NCBI GenBank assembly: GCA_003255025.1
Contig: QANY01013423.1
Span: 653,828-717,827, forward strand
From: Datisca glomerata
Lineage: Eukaryota > Streptophyta > Magnoliopsida > Cucurbitales > Datiscaceae
Reading direction: 5' to 3'
Length of the DNA: 64,000 nucleotides
A program made the position numbers and the translations under genes. The notes under the pieces were generated by a model. The model was not told where the DNA came from and made no database searches. It saw only the letters and a list, made by a program, of their open reading frames with translations. This document shows, piece by piece, positions 46,073-57,678 of the stretch; position 1 is the first letter of the stretch, and each line of letters opens with the position of its first letter.

Positions 46073-46988
46073 CTACTCCTGCTCTGGCCCCTTTACTATT
46101 TGAGGCGCCATCCACATATAACTTCTTGGGTCTGTTCTCCACTTTTTCTTGGGGTTCATGATCAATTTTGCCTCCCGTAAAGTCTGCCCTTTTATAGAGG
46201 TTCTTGGCTCATAGTGAATTTCATACTGACTCAACTCGATTGACCATTTTGCCATCCTTCTGCTTACCTTCAGTGAGTGCAACAAATTCTTAATAGGTGA
46301 GTCTGTTTGTACTTTGATATTGTGTACTTAGAAGTACGACCTCAGCTTCCATGTGGCAGTCACAATTGCCAGTACTAACTTCTACATCATTTTGTACCTT
46401 GTTTCAGCTGCCACCAAACTTTTCCTCACAAAGTATATAGGCTTCTGCTTCCTTTTTCTTCCTTGATTAGTTCATTATGCGTCAGCTTCGAGAGTAGCGT
46501 GAGAGTCATCAAGTATTCCTTGATCTTTCTGAGAACTTCTTCACACTCTTCGTCCCATTTGTCTACGGAGTTCTTTCTTATTTTGTTGAAAAATGATTTA
46601 CACTTGTCTGTCAATCTTGAAATGAATCTATTCAGTGCCACCAGTCATCCCGTTAACCCTTGTATCTCTTTCCGGTTTCTTGGAGATTTCATCTCCATGA
46701 TGACTTTTTCCTGATTCAGATTAACCTCTATCCCTCATTGGGTCACTAAGTGTCCAAGGAATTTTCCCGCAGCTACACCAAACGTGCACTTTTCTAGAGT
46801 AGCTTCATGGAATTCTTCCTTAAGACCGAGAAAGCTTCTTCGAGATCCCAGATGTGATCTCCCCGTTCCTTGCTCTTCACCAAAATGTCATCTACATAGA
46901 CCTCCATGTTTCTCCTGAGTTGTTCACGAAACACTTTGTTCACAAGTATCTGATATGTTGCACCTGCATTTTTCAACTCAAATGACAT
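46073..46988 (-). pseudogene. Tat-type gypsy reverse transcriptase and RNase H
   Basis: The RT part carries LKNAGATYQILVNKVF and the catalytic MEVYVDDILVKSK (near 46890). Later pieces include ALNRFISRLTDKC (46641 downward) and the RNase H tail MAKWSIELSQYEIHYEPRTS (46250 downward). Multiple stops and frame changes separate them. The N-terminal half of RT is absent because the element ends near 47000. Confidence 0.8.
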
Positions 46989-46999
46989 TACCCTATAAC

Positions 47000-48390
47000 T
47001 ATAAATGCCATATTCAATATATATATATTAAAAAATGATTGTAAATGGTTCAAATCGATTACTAGTTTATTGTAACATATAATCGAATCGAAAGTTCAGT
47101 TATATTTAAATTAACCAAACCGATTACAATTATCATAGTAAAAGAACCAACTGAACCAATTCGATTTAGTTCAATTCAATTTAGCTCAATCAATTCTTAA
47201 AATTTTTACACACCTCTAATTTATTCGGTGATTTTAGGGTTCTCTAAAAGCTTGGTAGTTGTTTATTAAGTGATTTTAGGATTCTTCTCTAAAAATTTGG
47301 TAGTATTTTAGTATGTAGATAGTTGATTGATGGATTTTTAACTTGATGTGATTTGATTAGTAATAATGATGGTTTACTTTTTCAAATTTTTTTCTAAATG
47401 AGTGACAGGCAATTTCCAAGGCATTTGAGCAGGAATGGAATGATTTTCAAAATTTTAGATGGTTTTGATGGTTGGGTGGTTTTAATTTTTCAATTTTTCA
47501 CGAAAATTTGTGGACATTAATTACTTTCTTAAATTAAACATCTACCATATCAATATATCATCTATGTAACACATGATTTATCTGAAAATCATTCAAAACA
47601 CCATATTAGATTATGATCATTTTAGTATAAAATTATTGACAGATTTTAACCTATTATTTATTTAAAATTATTGAAAAAGTGTTATTTTTCTTAATTCAAC
47701 TGTATTAATTTCATGAGTAAATGGGTGAATTTTTTATGAGCATCAAAGAACCCTTACCATTTACCAAGAAAGATCAGTTAAATTGAGGACTTGCGTTTAG
47801 TGAGTTAAAGTTGCTTCAATCTTCCTTCCAGCATTGCTACCTTCATCAAGCAAAGTAATTAGCATGGATGATCAGATTCTATGTGCATTTACGTTCCTCA
47901 GTAATTAAGTGCTCTTTACAACTAAATTACAAAGTTGCTTCGAAAATCTTTCTTGACAAGAAAATGTGGCATTTAGTGGTCTCCTCCCCCTTTCTCCTTA
48001 TTTAATCGTTGATGGTGACAGATGTGTGGCACCTACAACATAGTTCAGCCAAATTTAATAATGATAATAGTTTGAAAATTAACCCTCGAAGAACAGATCA
48101 AAGAGTAGATAATGGAAGAGGAAAATGATCTCAAAGCGTAAGAAATGAAGGCGATATTAAGTTATATAACTTCAGAGTATGACATCACAGAGGATTTGAA
48201 TATTGGTAACCAATCCAAGAGACAGAGACAAGAAGTGAGAGGTGACCTGTTGTCAAGGATGGAGCATTCTAATGACTCGTAGGGACAGGACATATTGATG
48301 GATATGCCAAGTGCATTAGTCTGAGGCTGATTCATCTTAGAACTCTCTTTAACTTCTCAATGATAAAGAGGAGATAAGAACCTGCCTAAT
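47000..48390. other. AT-rich intergenic region
   Basis: No gene is supported. Phrases of the type AACCAAACCGATTAC and CCAATTCGATTTAG around 47040-47190 are a common style of decayed plant repeat. The right part (48000-48390) may contain the 3' UTR of the minus-strand DUF1997 gene. Confidence 0.35.
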
Positions 48391-48393
48391 TTT

Positions 48394-51300
48394 CAATGTA
48401 AATCACGTGACGATATTACCCTTATAATCCATTTGTTGGCGAACCCATTTGTCATAGTCTTGTACTAATTGCTGCAGCAACAATGGTACGAGCCTATCCA
48501 GAAGAGCTTGTAACATCCTGTATGCAACACTTGGCTCTCTTAATGTCGTTATTCAATTAAATGACAATGGTGCAAAAGAATGATAGAATTGCATTCCTTG
48601 CAGACAAAACGCAGCATGTGACTAGAAATAGAAAAGGGAGGTAAATTTTTGAAAGAACAGTGCCATATGTGCATCATACGGAAACTGCCCACTTTCAATT
48701 TGGCAGAAAAGGCCAGTGCTACATAATTCCTTCTTCATTTTCTCAAATTTCAATCCTCTTCCGAGATGATGAGTAACAAACTCAAATTGCTGATGGTCAC
48801 ATACTTTTTTTCCCTCATCGGATTAGATAGTTTAACTATACCCGAGCATTGGCTGATCCTGAAGCAAAATGACTATGGGGGTTCAGCATGGCTAAAAGAG
48901 TACATGATGAACAGAACAGGGATTAAGTAATACTTCAGCTGACTGAGCTTCTATGCCTCTGCCTGTCTTAGCTGACCACATCAGGCCAAGCTCAAGCATT
49001 AATTTGTGTAATAAATGCATAAAAATTCAGTTGAATATTTCCCTGTATAATTTTAAGCATGAGCAAAGAAAATCAAAGTGTTAAACTGAAAATAATAAAA
49101 GGTCGCAAGATCAATTTATATTAAAATATGGGTAACTTCCGTATAAAAAAACCAGCAAAAAGGAAAAGCTGCAATAAGGTCTATGACTTACAAATTCCCT
49201 GGACCCTCTACAGCTTCTATGGGCATCATGGTAAATGGGGGCGTGTAAATCTGAGAGCAAAAGATAATGTCATTAATGTATTAAAGATAAAAAGTGGCCT
49301 TCAAATTGCTTAAAATGCATGAAGAAGAAATGAATGCTAGAAGCAAAATGCCAAAGATGTTGCACAATAGAAAGAGAAGCAAAATCATGGCATGTATTTT
49401 ACTTTGTATCTGACTAGAATAAATTACCCTGGCAGTACGAAACTTAAAGAAACCTTCAACATATAATAGCTCTACCACCACGTTTTAAAAGATATAAGAA
49501 CAACCTCAAGGGAGAGATCCAACTTCACATTAGCCTCCAAATATGAGTTGGTTTCATTTGTGTTCCACATCATGTGATTGGTCATGAGTGCTGCAGGATT
49601 GAAGCATACAATATCAGATCGTCTCTTGCACCACCAGGGCATAGATTTTGTATATACAGATGCCTTTTTAACATAGAAAACAACTTTTTTGGCATCCATA
49701 TCAAGTGACTGAAGTCTCCTGACAGTTTTGGCAATTAACTCTTCAATTTAGGATCTATTTTCCACAGAAAAGACTCCAAACATATGGCAGAGCCTTGGAA
49801 ATCCAATTTTAAATCTCTAGACACTGGATGCTCCATTTCCTGGACTATTTTCAATCAAAATGTTATTGACATTGTTTGCATCGAGTCATTGACAATTGGA
49901 TTTGCAGATGTGAGTACAAGTCATGGTCATGTATCATGTAATATATGCCTTAGTATTCCAGTGAAACAGGCAAGATTCAATCATATATTCTACCTACCTG
50001 AAAAATGGTCGTTTTGGCGTTCCACGACCTCTGATCCCTCAAACTGCAATTTGATATGGCAAAAGACTAAATAATAAACATAAAACTAATTACTTTATAG
50101 GTGTCTTTTAGCATCTCGTCACAAGACTCAGACATGGTAAACAAGCAGAATATGTTGTATGAGTTAAAATAAACTAGAGATGGATGAAAACAAGTTACCC
50201 TAATCAAACTAAATGATATGTCCAGAAGGGAGTAAAACTGATAATGATATACTCAAAATATACCTCCAACTGTCATTACAGACAACGGAAAACCCACCTT
50301 GCAAGAGAGCATCTCAACTGTACAATCATCGTCTGTTGGGGTCACCCGTAAGTCCAATGTAGGGGAGGCTCCAAAGTTCAAAAGTTGAAGTTTTGGCAGA
50401 GTGCACCTGCAAGAGCAAAGGAAACTTCTTTTCTTTCATCTGAATAATAATGTGATAGGTGAAAAGATACCTTGAACAACACTTTTCAAGCTGAATGTAC
50501 AGAGGGAAGAAGGTTCAAGCATCATTTTAGAAGAGATCAAGAAGCTGAGCTGAACATGTACTCACCAATAATGTGTTCAGACATATCACTTAGCCAAAAG
50601 ACTAAACAAGAACTAGACTGCTTTGACAATACCATTGTACCATGCAAGTAGTTTGTGAATATCTATAACAATGACAAGAACAATCATCTCAAATTTAACT
50701 GCGTACTGTGAAGATTAAACCAACATTTGAAAATGGCACAAACTGCATCCGAGAACTTAATTAGTAGCATAGGCAAACTAATTGATTTAAGGAGGGTAAC
50801 AAAATTCTACTTGACGACTAGATATCAACGACTTCATAAATATACTGGCCACTAACTTTGACATGCCTGAGGAATGCACACAATACAAAATAAATCATGA
50901 AAGGGACTCCATACATTAGGTGTTGATAGTTGTCTTTCTAAATGAGACAAGGTGCATTACCGGACTAATGGATTCCATCACCAAGCAAATATCTAATTAT
51001 ATAGTTTTAGTTCAAGAATTGAGTAAATTAGCAATCTACCCTACAACAAATTGTCTACGAAACAAGAATTTTACCATGGTCCTTGATCCATTAACTTACA
51101 CCAGGAAGTCTTAAGCAACTAGTAAACATACAAGAGGGGAAAAAGATAACCTGTACGTGTTACTATCAAGGAATTGGAAACTCTCCAAGGCACTTTTGTT
51201 GAGCATTGATTCGATTCCGGATGGCTGACCGAGGAATTCACTAATATGACACGTCTTTCCCCCATAGACATCATAACTTGGCAACCTGATCCTTTCCTTC

Positions 51301-51727
51301 CTTGCCGCAGACAAATTAGCCCTTTTGTTATTCGACTCCGACTTGGGAGCTTTTAACTTGATCACTTCGACTCTCTTCCTGCAACCAGAAATGGAAAAAC
51401 TAAGACGCTTGACAACATATATGAGTAAAAAATCCACTACTCCAATACTTCTCTTTTTCCAGTATTGATTGCTTAATAGTAAACAATCCTTGTATCATTC
51501 ACGTTTTAGCCGAAAAAGGAAATGCTCATAAAATTCAATTAAAACTCATCATATTGAAATTCTAATGAACAAGTAATGTTGAGAAAAACATGGCTTACTA
51601 ATGGCACTGTTAAATAAAGTAATCTTCTTAAAGGAACGGACCTAGGACTGAATTTCGGGGTAGCAGAGGATGGAAATACGACCCAGTCTGGTCCTCGTCC
51701 AATCCGATCGATTGTTATAATCATCAT
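48394..51727 (-). CDS. DUF1997 family protein
   Basis: Seven exons on the minus strand join in phase into 245 aa: 51727-51642, 51378-51151, 50406-50298, 50043-49998, 49590-49505, 49250-49192 and 48517-48394 (stop TGA). All introns start GT and end AG. Family phrases in order are NLSAARKERIRLPSYDVYGG, HISEFLGQPSGIESMLN, SFQFLDSNTYRCTLPKLQLL, LDLRVTPTDDDCTVEMLSCK, FEGSEVVERQNDHFSALMTN, LEANVKLDLSLEIYTPPFTM, IEAVEGPGNLMLQALLDRLV and LLQQLVQDYDKWVRQQMDYK. Plant members are usually predicted to be chloroplast proteins and the function is unknown. The first ATG at 51727 (a second follows at once) gives a short N-terminus with no clear transit peptide. The frame stays open upstream to 52039, so an earlier start is possible. 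The copy looks intact. Confidence 0.88.
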
Positions 51728-52080
51728 GTTGCTGCGAGGTACAAGAATAAAGAAACTAACATTGCAGTTCGTACATCGATACGAAACTGATTGGAAGTGT
51801 AAAGACAAAAGGAAAACCTGAAGGAGCCAAAATACAGAAAATTTCTTCTTCAAGTTGTAAGCCTCGTTTGGTTGCCCAGAGAAAAGCGGAAAGTAGGAGA
51901 AAACAGGGAAGTCCGAAATTCGATTGTAGTATATTGAAACTACTACTACATTAAGAACAAGTTGTGGAGCTTGCCGAGAAATAATAATGTGATTTGAAAG
52001 GTTCAGTCTGAAAAAAAAATTGAAAGAAAAGAATAACAATAGAAGTGAGTTTCAGAACTGTAACCCACTTTCTTCCTGTA
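51728..52080 (-). promoter_or_regulatory. upstream region of the DUF1997 gene
   Basis: This short interval between the DUF1997 ATG and the left end of the next transposon must carry at least part of its 5' UTR and promoter. I see no strong TATA box. The frame upstream of the ATG is open by chance or as a longer N-terminus. Confidence 0.35.
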
Positions 52081-52584
52081 ATAAAAATAAAAAGTGATTT
52101 TTTTATTAAATAGACTAACTATTTTTACAAAAATGGATTCTATCACTATTTTTTCTTACCTTAGTCTCGGGTCCACCATTAATTCAAAATCGGTCTATGA
52201 AGTTACCAAAAAGTCCTCTTCATGAATTTCAAACAACGGCTAAAAAAGTGATGATTACATTTTTTCATTACACGAAACTTCACCCTTTCGTTTCCCTCAC
52301 TTGCACTTCCCTCATTTCTCTTTTACTATTACTATCTCTCTCTCTCTCTTTCGAAGTCGTAACATCCCTCTCTTTCTGTAAATTCTTGAGTCTTCATCTC
52401 CCACTGTAAGAAAAAACAAGGTAAGTTTTCGGGTTTCTTAGGGTTTTTTTAGATTTCTGCGTTTCTATTTTTTGTGAATATTTGAATAATAACAAGGTTG
52501 TTTATTTGGGTTTCTAATATTTTTTTTCTCGGTTTCTTAGTATTTTTTTTCTCGGTTTCTGAGGTTCTAGTCTTGGTGAGTGTC

Positions 52585-52790
52585 TGTTTTCTGGGTTACA
52601 CGAGGGTGGTGTAAGCCTCGTGTAGGCTGCACGAGGACTACACGAGGGTCGTATAAGCCTAATGTACGCTATACGAGGACTACACGAGGGTCGTGTAAGC
52701 CTCGTGTAGACTACATGAGGGTCATGTACCCCTCGTGTAGTCTACACGAGGACTACACGATCGTCATGTACATTTCCTGATCTTATGTTT
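52585..52790. repeat. palindrome cluster 1 of the Ulp1 MULE (CTACACGAGG type)
   Basis: At least eight copies occur of a word built from CTACACGAGG and its complement CCTCGTGTAG, with alternating orientation. They lie upstream of the DUF1985 coding part. The open frame through it (52580-52780) only reflects the repeat. Confidence 0.8.
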
Positions 52791-52814
52791 GTCTTGAATA
52801 TTCTACAGGTTATA

Positions 52815-53131
52815 GCTTCATCAAAGATGCAACTAAGATACGTCTATGACTTTAACAGTATTCTAAAAGCAAGGGTCAATGCAAAGTGCAATACCTACTG
52901 CATTGAGGTTATCAAGACCAAACTGACATCTACTCAACTCTCATTGATCTTCCATCCCTGAAGTTTTCAGCAACTGTGTGCCACCAGTTGCTGGCCAGAG
53001 AGGCCGAATATGTGGATGACACTCAATCTAAGGAGAAAACCCATTTTCTTATCAATAAGGAGCCACTGTGCTTCTCCAAGAAGGAGTTCTCTTTAATTAC
53101 TGGACTAAAGCTCGGTGAATCCCGAGATTAG
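52815..53131 (+). pseudogene. DUF1985 domain of the Ulp1-type gene
   Basis: The domain reads LIDLPSLKFSATVCHQLLAR, then HFLINKEPLCFSKKEFSLIT and GLKLGE. This matches the usual DUF1985 order, a leucine-rich part followed by F-S-x-K-E-F-x-L-x-TGL. A frameshift at about 52960 separates it from the upstream part (SKMQLRYVYDFNSIL). A TAG ends it at 53129-53131. DUF1985 usually precedes a C48 protease domain in plant transposon-borne genes. Confidence 0.7.
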
Positions 53132-53149
53132 AAGAAGACTCGTGGCCCC

Positions 53150-53940
53150 AACAGACTCTCTAATTTATAATTTCTCAAAGCCTAATCAATAACCATGGCT
53201 GAGTTGGAGGAGAAGTTTAAGAGCTCTGAATATAAGTCAAGATGGTTTTGATTTATTTGCTAGAGCATCTTGTGTTGGGGAAGGAGAACCGTACCCTAAT
53301 TGAGAAGATATGGTTAGTTTTGGTTGACGACCTTAAAGTGTTCAACCAATATCGGTGGGGAGGCCTCTCGTTCTCCAAAACAATGAAATCATGATTAGTT
53401 GTGAATAATACAAATGCTATTTTTGATTATCTTAAGGATCAAGAAAAAAAATAAAAAAAACACAGAAATCCCCCGCTGTTGTTCATGAGTATTCACTCAA
53501 TGGATGTCCATTTACCTTCCAAGTACAATTTATTTAATTCTATGTAGTGATGTATTGAATTATTTATGTGGTGAATACTGAATTACTCTCTTTTATTTAA
53601 ATAGGCATGAGTATTTGAAACTATCCCTCGGTGTGTAGTTTGTATGGTAACCAAATTTCAACCAATGTGCCAAGGATTCTCAAGTGATGTCCGACCACGA
53701 TAGTACCTGTTAAGAATCTATAAAAAAATTCTTTTCGTAGGAGAATGTATGCTAGTGAATTATGTTGACAGATTAATTTATATATTACTTTCTCATATAC
53801 TAATTTATATTTCTTGCATTTTTAGTTGACAACTCTTTCCTTGGTCCCTACTGAGGAGGAAGAAGAAAAAAAGCTTCTGGAGATCAGTAGTTTGAGAGAA
53901 AGTATGTTCAAAAGCATTTTCTTCTTCTTGAATACGGACC
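53150..53940. other. degraded middle part of the Ulp1-type gene
   Basis: No continuous frame is present. Short pieces such as ILVLGKENRT-like and VFNQYRWGGLSFSKTM-like phrases (53260-53390) look like the segment that normally follows DUF1985. The rest is AT-rich and probably intronic. Confidence 0.4.
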
Positions 53941-54255
53941 TCGTGTAGACTACACGATGGTACACTGACTTTGTGTAATCATCGTGTAGTCTACATGATG
54001 ATTACACTAATCTCCTGCAGCCATTGTGTAGTCTACATGATGGTTACACTGATCTCGTCTAGTCATCATGTAGTCTACATGATGGTTACACTGATATCAT
54101 GTAATCATCGTGTAGTCTACATGATAGTTACACTGATCTCATCTAGTCATTGTGTAGTCTACACGATGGTTACATGATTACTACATGTGGTCCATGTAAA
54201 CCAATCGTGTAGTCTATACGATGACTAACGATGTCTGTGTAACCGATCTGTAGTC
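53935..54255. repeat. palindrome cluster 2 of the Ulp1 MULE
   Basis: Copies of GTAGTCTACATGATGGTTAC followed by ACTGATCTCGTCTAGTCATC occur about six times, with CTACACGATG and CATCGTGTAG as the shared arms. The cluster fits an intron between two coding pieces. Confidence 0.8.
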
Positions 54256-54304
54256 ACCATTTTTCTATTTTGTTTGCTTAATCTTAATATTACAAGTTTT
54301 TTTA

Positions 54305-55428
54305 GTCGACTCCTCCTCAGTCACCCTTTCCAGTAGAAGATGAGGCTAATGAGGAGAAGGATGCCATTGAAAAGGAAGAAGAGAAGAAGAAGAGGAAGAA
54401 GTTCAAAGAGGCCATTGAAAAACAGATGAGAAGAAGGTTGTGTCCAAGAAGTTCAGTGGACATAAAGATTGGGTGAGGAAATGTCAGATTAGAATGGACC
54501 AAAAGATCACTTCAATGGACAAGAAGATTATGTCCATGCAATCAAACATTTCTTTTGTAATTTTTCAAATGAAAATTTTGATGGATCATTTGGTAACATC
54601 GAGGCCAGATGATTACTTGTTCTGTCCTTGATCTGACGGGGAGGAGACGGAGATTGAGAAGGAAGAGAAAAAAAATGAAGAAGGAGAGAATGATGAAAAA
54701 GAAGAACATATAATAGAGAAATAAGAATTAAAGGAGATAGTGGGAGAGAAGGAAAAAGAAGAAGAAAAGGAAGAGAAGAAGAAGAAGAAGAAGAGAAGAT
54801 AGGTAATAAGGAGAAGGAAGGTGAAGGTGAAACAAAGGAAGATGGGAAAAAAGAAGGAGAGAAAACAGAAAAAGATGAAAAAAAAGAAGCAAAGGAAGAA
54901 GAAGAAAAAGAAGAAGAAGCAAATGAGGAAGAAGAAAAAGAAGAAAAAACAAAAATAGACGAAGAAAAAAAATAAAAGAAAAAGAAATACACAAAGAAGA
55001 AGAAGCTGAAAATAAAGAAAGGAAGAATGTGAAGAAAATAAGAATTAGAAGGAATAAAGAGGAAGAAAATGAAGAAATAAAAAAAGTAGTAGAAGAAGAA
55101 GAAACAAAGAAAGAAGAACAAAATATTGCATCGATAATATCTGCATTGATGGATTCGGTTCGGTCAACGTAGCAGTCCAACGATGGAGAAGAAGAGCTCG
55201 TCTTCCTTGGAGAACTTAATAAGAGGAAGATAAAAAGATCTCGGGTCCTTGAGTCACCTAATTGGGAAATCAAAAATGTTGAAAAGAAGAAGCAGCGAAA
55301 GAAAAAAGCTAATGCTAATATCATTGCAAAAACGGACATCAAACATTTTCAAGCATATGGTGATGTATCTTCAGAGGATGAAGCCCATTTTAAAGCCCGG
55401 TTCAAAACCCCAAGGCAAAGTAAGTTTT
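54305..55428 (+). pseudogene. Glu/Lys-rich linker of the Ulp1-type gene
   Basis: Purine-rich sequence of GAA, GAG and AAG codons gives a highly charged Glu/Lys-rich segment. Frames change often, consistent with replication slippage. The last part is clean: ELVFLGELNKRKIKRSR from about 55190, then TDIKHFQAYGDVSSEDEAHF, ending near a splice donor at 55421. Charged linkers between DUF1985 and the protease are common in this gene type. The long Ser/Phe/Leu frames on the other strand are only its complement. Confidence 0.55.
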
Positions 55429-55464
55429 GTAATTTTCTTGTACACTTCTTCTTCTCATGATGGC

Positions 55465-55670
55465 TAAAGTGACCTCATGTAGTCATCGTGTATGCTACAC
55501 GTTGGTCAAACTGACATCGTGTATACTACACGATTGGTTAAACTGATATTGTGTAACCATCGTGTATACTACACGATGGTTACACTCGTGTATCTATTAT
55601 ATAATATACACGATGGTTACACTGACATCGTTTAACCAACATGTAGTAATCTTATCGTGTACCTAATTTT
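55465..55670. repeat. palindrome cluster 3 of the Ulp1 MULE
   Basis: Four to five copies of CGTGTATACTACACGATGGT-type sequence alternate in orientation. They lie between the linker exon and the next protease exon, so again in probable intron sequence. Confidence 0.8.
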
Positions 55671-55689
55671 GATCTATCATTGCGTCGCA

Positions 55690-56775
55690 TAGGAACGAGA
55701 AAGTAGACGTTGGATTTTGCACCGTTGACCTTACCTGGTTCAAAAAGCTAGTCTCTTCACTTTAACAATGGCTGGAGTCAGATGTAAGAAGTTATTTATA
55801 ATCTTTTTTAATGCGGTATTTAAAATAATTATAAATATCTTAACTAATATTTATTACATTGCAACATATCGATGCATACCTTGAGCTCATGAGGAGCGAT
55901 TTGCAAAAATACAACCCTCAAATCAGAATCAATGTTGGTGATTTGATTATGCAATTAAGTAAGATTTGTTGGTGATTTGATTTCAAACTTAAAGGAGTGC
56001 ACATTACAGTATACACGAGGCCTTCATGGGCCCCGTGTAGACTTCGTGTAGTTTACACAAGGTCTTCACAGGCCCACGTGTAGACTTCGTGTAGTCATCA
56101 TGACCATTTTTATTGATGTTGAGGATTTAAATTTTTTCCGTGACATTACAGGAGAGCCTGTCTAGCCGAATGGCAGAGTTTGAGCAATATCCCGCGAGCT
56201 GGGATATTGACATTGATGATCAGCTCCGGTACCTGGTACTCGGCTTGCAGAAGAATTTTGGAAGGAGCTAGGAACAGTCGGATAAGGTTATCTTTCCAAT
56301 GAATGTGAACTGTAGTCATTGGATTACGGTGGAGCTTGATTTGATTGGCCAGTGTATTCATATTTATAACTCCATGAACACGCCATATCAACGCTTCTTC
56401 TACAATGAAATAGTGAAACCTTTCATGAAGATTGTCTCTCAGCTTCTTCAAGTGATGAACATATATGAGAGAAGACATGAGGTTAATCCCAAAGATGAGT
56501 GGAATATGAGATCATGAAGTGTCCACAATAAGAGAATGGGTAAGCGAAATATATAATTTTTTGAAAGTCCACCTAAAATTTCATATATATCGTTTAATTG
56601 TGTTTTCACATTTCATGTGTTTTGTAGGTTCGATTGTGAGGTATTCACCTTTAAGTTTGTCGAAACCCTCACATATGGGAAGAACCTCCAAGAAATAACT
56701 CAACAACAAATGTCAGAATATCGAAGACGAATTGCAATTGAGTTATTTGCATGTGGTAACGTTAAACCAAAATAA
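55690..56775 (+). pseudogene. Ulp1/C48 cysteine protease domain
   Basis: Pieces in order are VDVGFCTVDLTWFKKLVSSL (about 55700), HIDAYLELMRSDLQKYNPQI (about 55868), the His motif VIFPMNVNCSHWITVELDL with HW at 56317, IHIYNSMN, and a final exon 56628-56775 with FDCEVFTFKFVETLTYG and YRRRIAIELFACG. The family is a SUMO-type cysteine protease with a His-Asp-Cys triad. His (HW) and Cys (FDCEVF) are present. The expected Asp in the VYDS-type motif is Asn (IYNSMN, codon AAC at 56368-56370). A stop lies in the second piece and others follow. It is probably inactive. Confidence 0.75.
55990..56105. repeat. palindrome cluster 4 of the Ulp1 MULE
   Basis: Shorter and more diverged copies, such as GTGTAGACTTCGTGTAGTTT and CACGAGGCCTTCATGGGCCC, lie between two protease pieces. 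Confidence 0.6.
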
Positions 56776-56869
56776 TTTTGATATATTTTATGGATTTTTA
56801 TTTTAGTTTTAAATAATTTTGATATATTTTATACCCTCAATTTGTAAATTATTTACTATATGTTTAGTG

Positions 56870-57600
56870 CAAGCTTCATGTAGCCCACACGATGACTTCA
56901 CGACATCGTGTAGACTACATAATAACTTCATGGGTATCGTGTAAGCTTCATGCAGACTACAAAATGATTTCACGGGCATCGTGTAGTGTACATGCGGGCT
57001 TTATGTAGCCTACACGATGACCTCACGGGCATCGTGTAGACTACAAAATGATTTCACGGGCATCGTGTAGTATGCACGAGGGCTTTTATGTAGCCTACAC
57101 GATGACTTCACGGGCATCATTTAGGCTTAGTGTAAACTACACGATGACTTCATGGACATCGTGTAGTTATCATGTAAACTACAAAATGATTTCATGGGCA
57201 TCGTGTGGTGTACATGAGGGCTTTATGTAGCCTACACGATGACTTCACGGGCATCGTGTAGGCTTAGTGTAAACTACACGATGACTTCACGGGCATCGTG
57301 TAGGCTTAGTGTAAACTACACGATGACTTCACGGGCATCATGTAGGCTTAGTGTAAACTACACGATGACTTCACGGGCATCGTGTAGTCTTAGTGTAAAT
57401 TACGCGATGACTTCACGGGCATCGTGTAGGCTTAGTGTAAACTACGCGATGACTTCACGGGCATCGTGTAGGCTTAGTGTAAACTACATGATGACTTCAC
57501 GGGCATCGTGTAGGCTTTGTGTAAACTACACGATGACTTTACGGGCATTGTGTAGGTTAATGTAGACTACACGCTGACTTCATGGGCATTATTAAGCTTT
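56870..57600. repeat. palindrome cluster 5 with a 42-base tandem array
   Basis: The word CTACACGATG, ten bases, then CATCGTGTAG recurs. From about 57228 to 57560 it forms a regular tandem array of about eight units of 42 bases, each with the spacer ACTTCACGGG. The unit length is divisible by three, so one frame (57239-57565) stays open and repeats 14 residues containing MTSRASCRLSVN. It lies between the 3' ends of the two convergent genes. Confidence 0.85.
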
Positions 57601-57678
57601 ATAACATTATTATATAACAAATATAAGTATATTTATATAATAATATTTAATTTAAGTCTACAAGGTCATTATTTATAT

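Larger units (their letters stand above)
41200..47000 (-). mobile_element. 5'-truncated Ty3/gypsy Tat-type retrotransposon
   Basis: Read on the minus strand, the order is reverse transcriptase (46988 downward), RNase H, integrase (to 45034), a spacer, a tandem-repeat block (44350-43975) and an ORF on the opposite strand (43190-41260). Pol followed by a repeat-bearing 3' region and an antisense extra ORF is described for Tat-lineage elements. The sequence stops being retroelement at about 47000, inside the reverse transcriptase. Gag, protease and the 5' LTR are therefore absent. All frames are broken. Confidence 0.7.

Noticed and set aside
51539..52039. 166-codon minus-strand frame upstream of the DUF1997 start
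   Set aside because: Only its last 28 codons fit the spliced gene. The rest is hydrophobic chance sequence, although a longer N-terminus cannot be fully excluded.
52580..52780. Small repeat protein with RTTRGSCKPR-type units
   Set aside because: The frame follows the palindrome word only. It is the 5' non-coding part of the Ulp1-type gene.
54528..55342. Two long minus-strand frames (197 and 204 codons) rich in Ser, Phe and Leu
   Set aside because: They are the complement of the GAA/GAG-rich linker of the plus-strand Ulp1-type gene. They show no domain and low complexity throughout.
57239..57565. 14-residue repeat protein from the 42-base array
   Set aside because: It has no start context, splice support or second coding sign. 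The open frame is explained by a unit length divisible by three.
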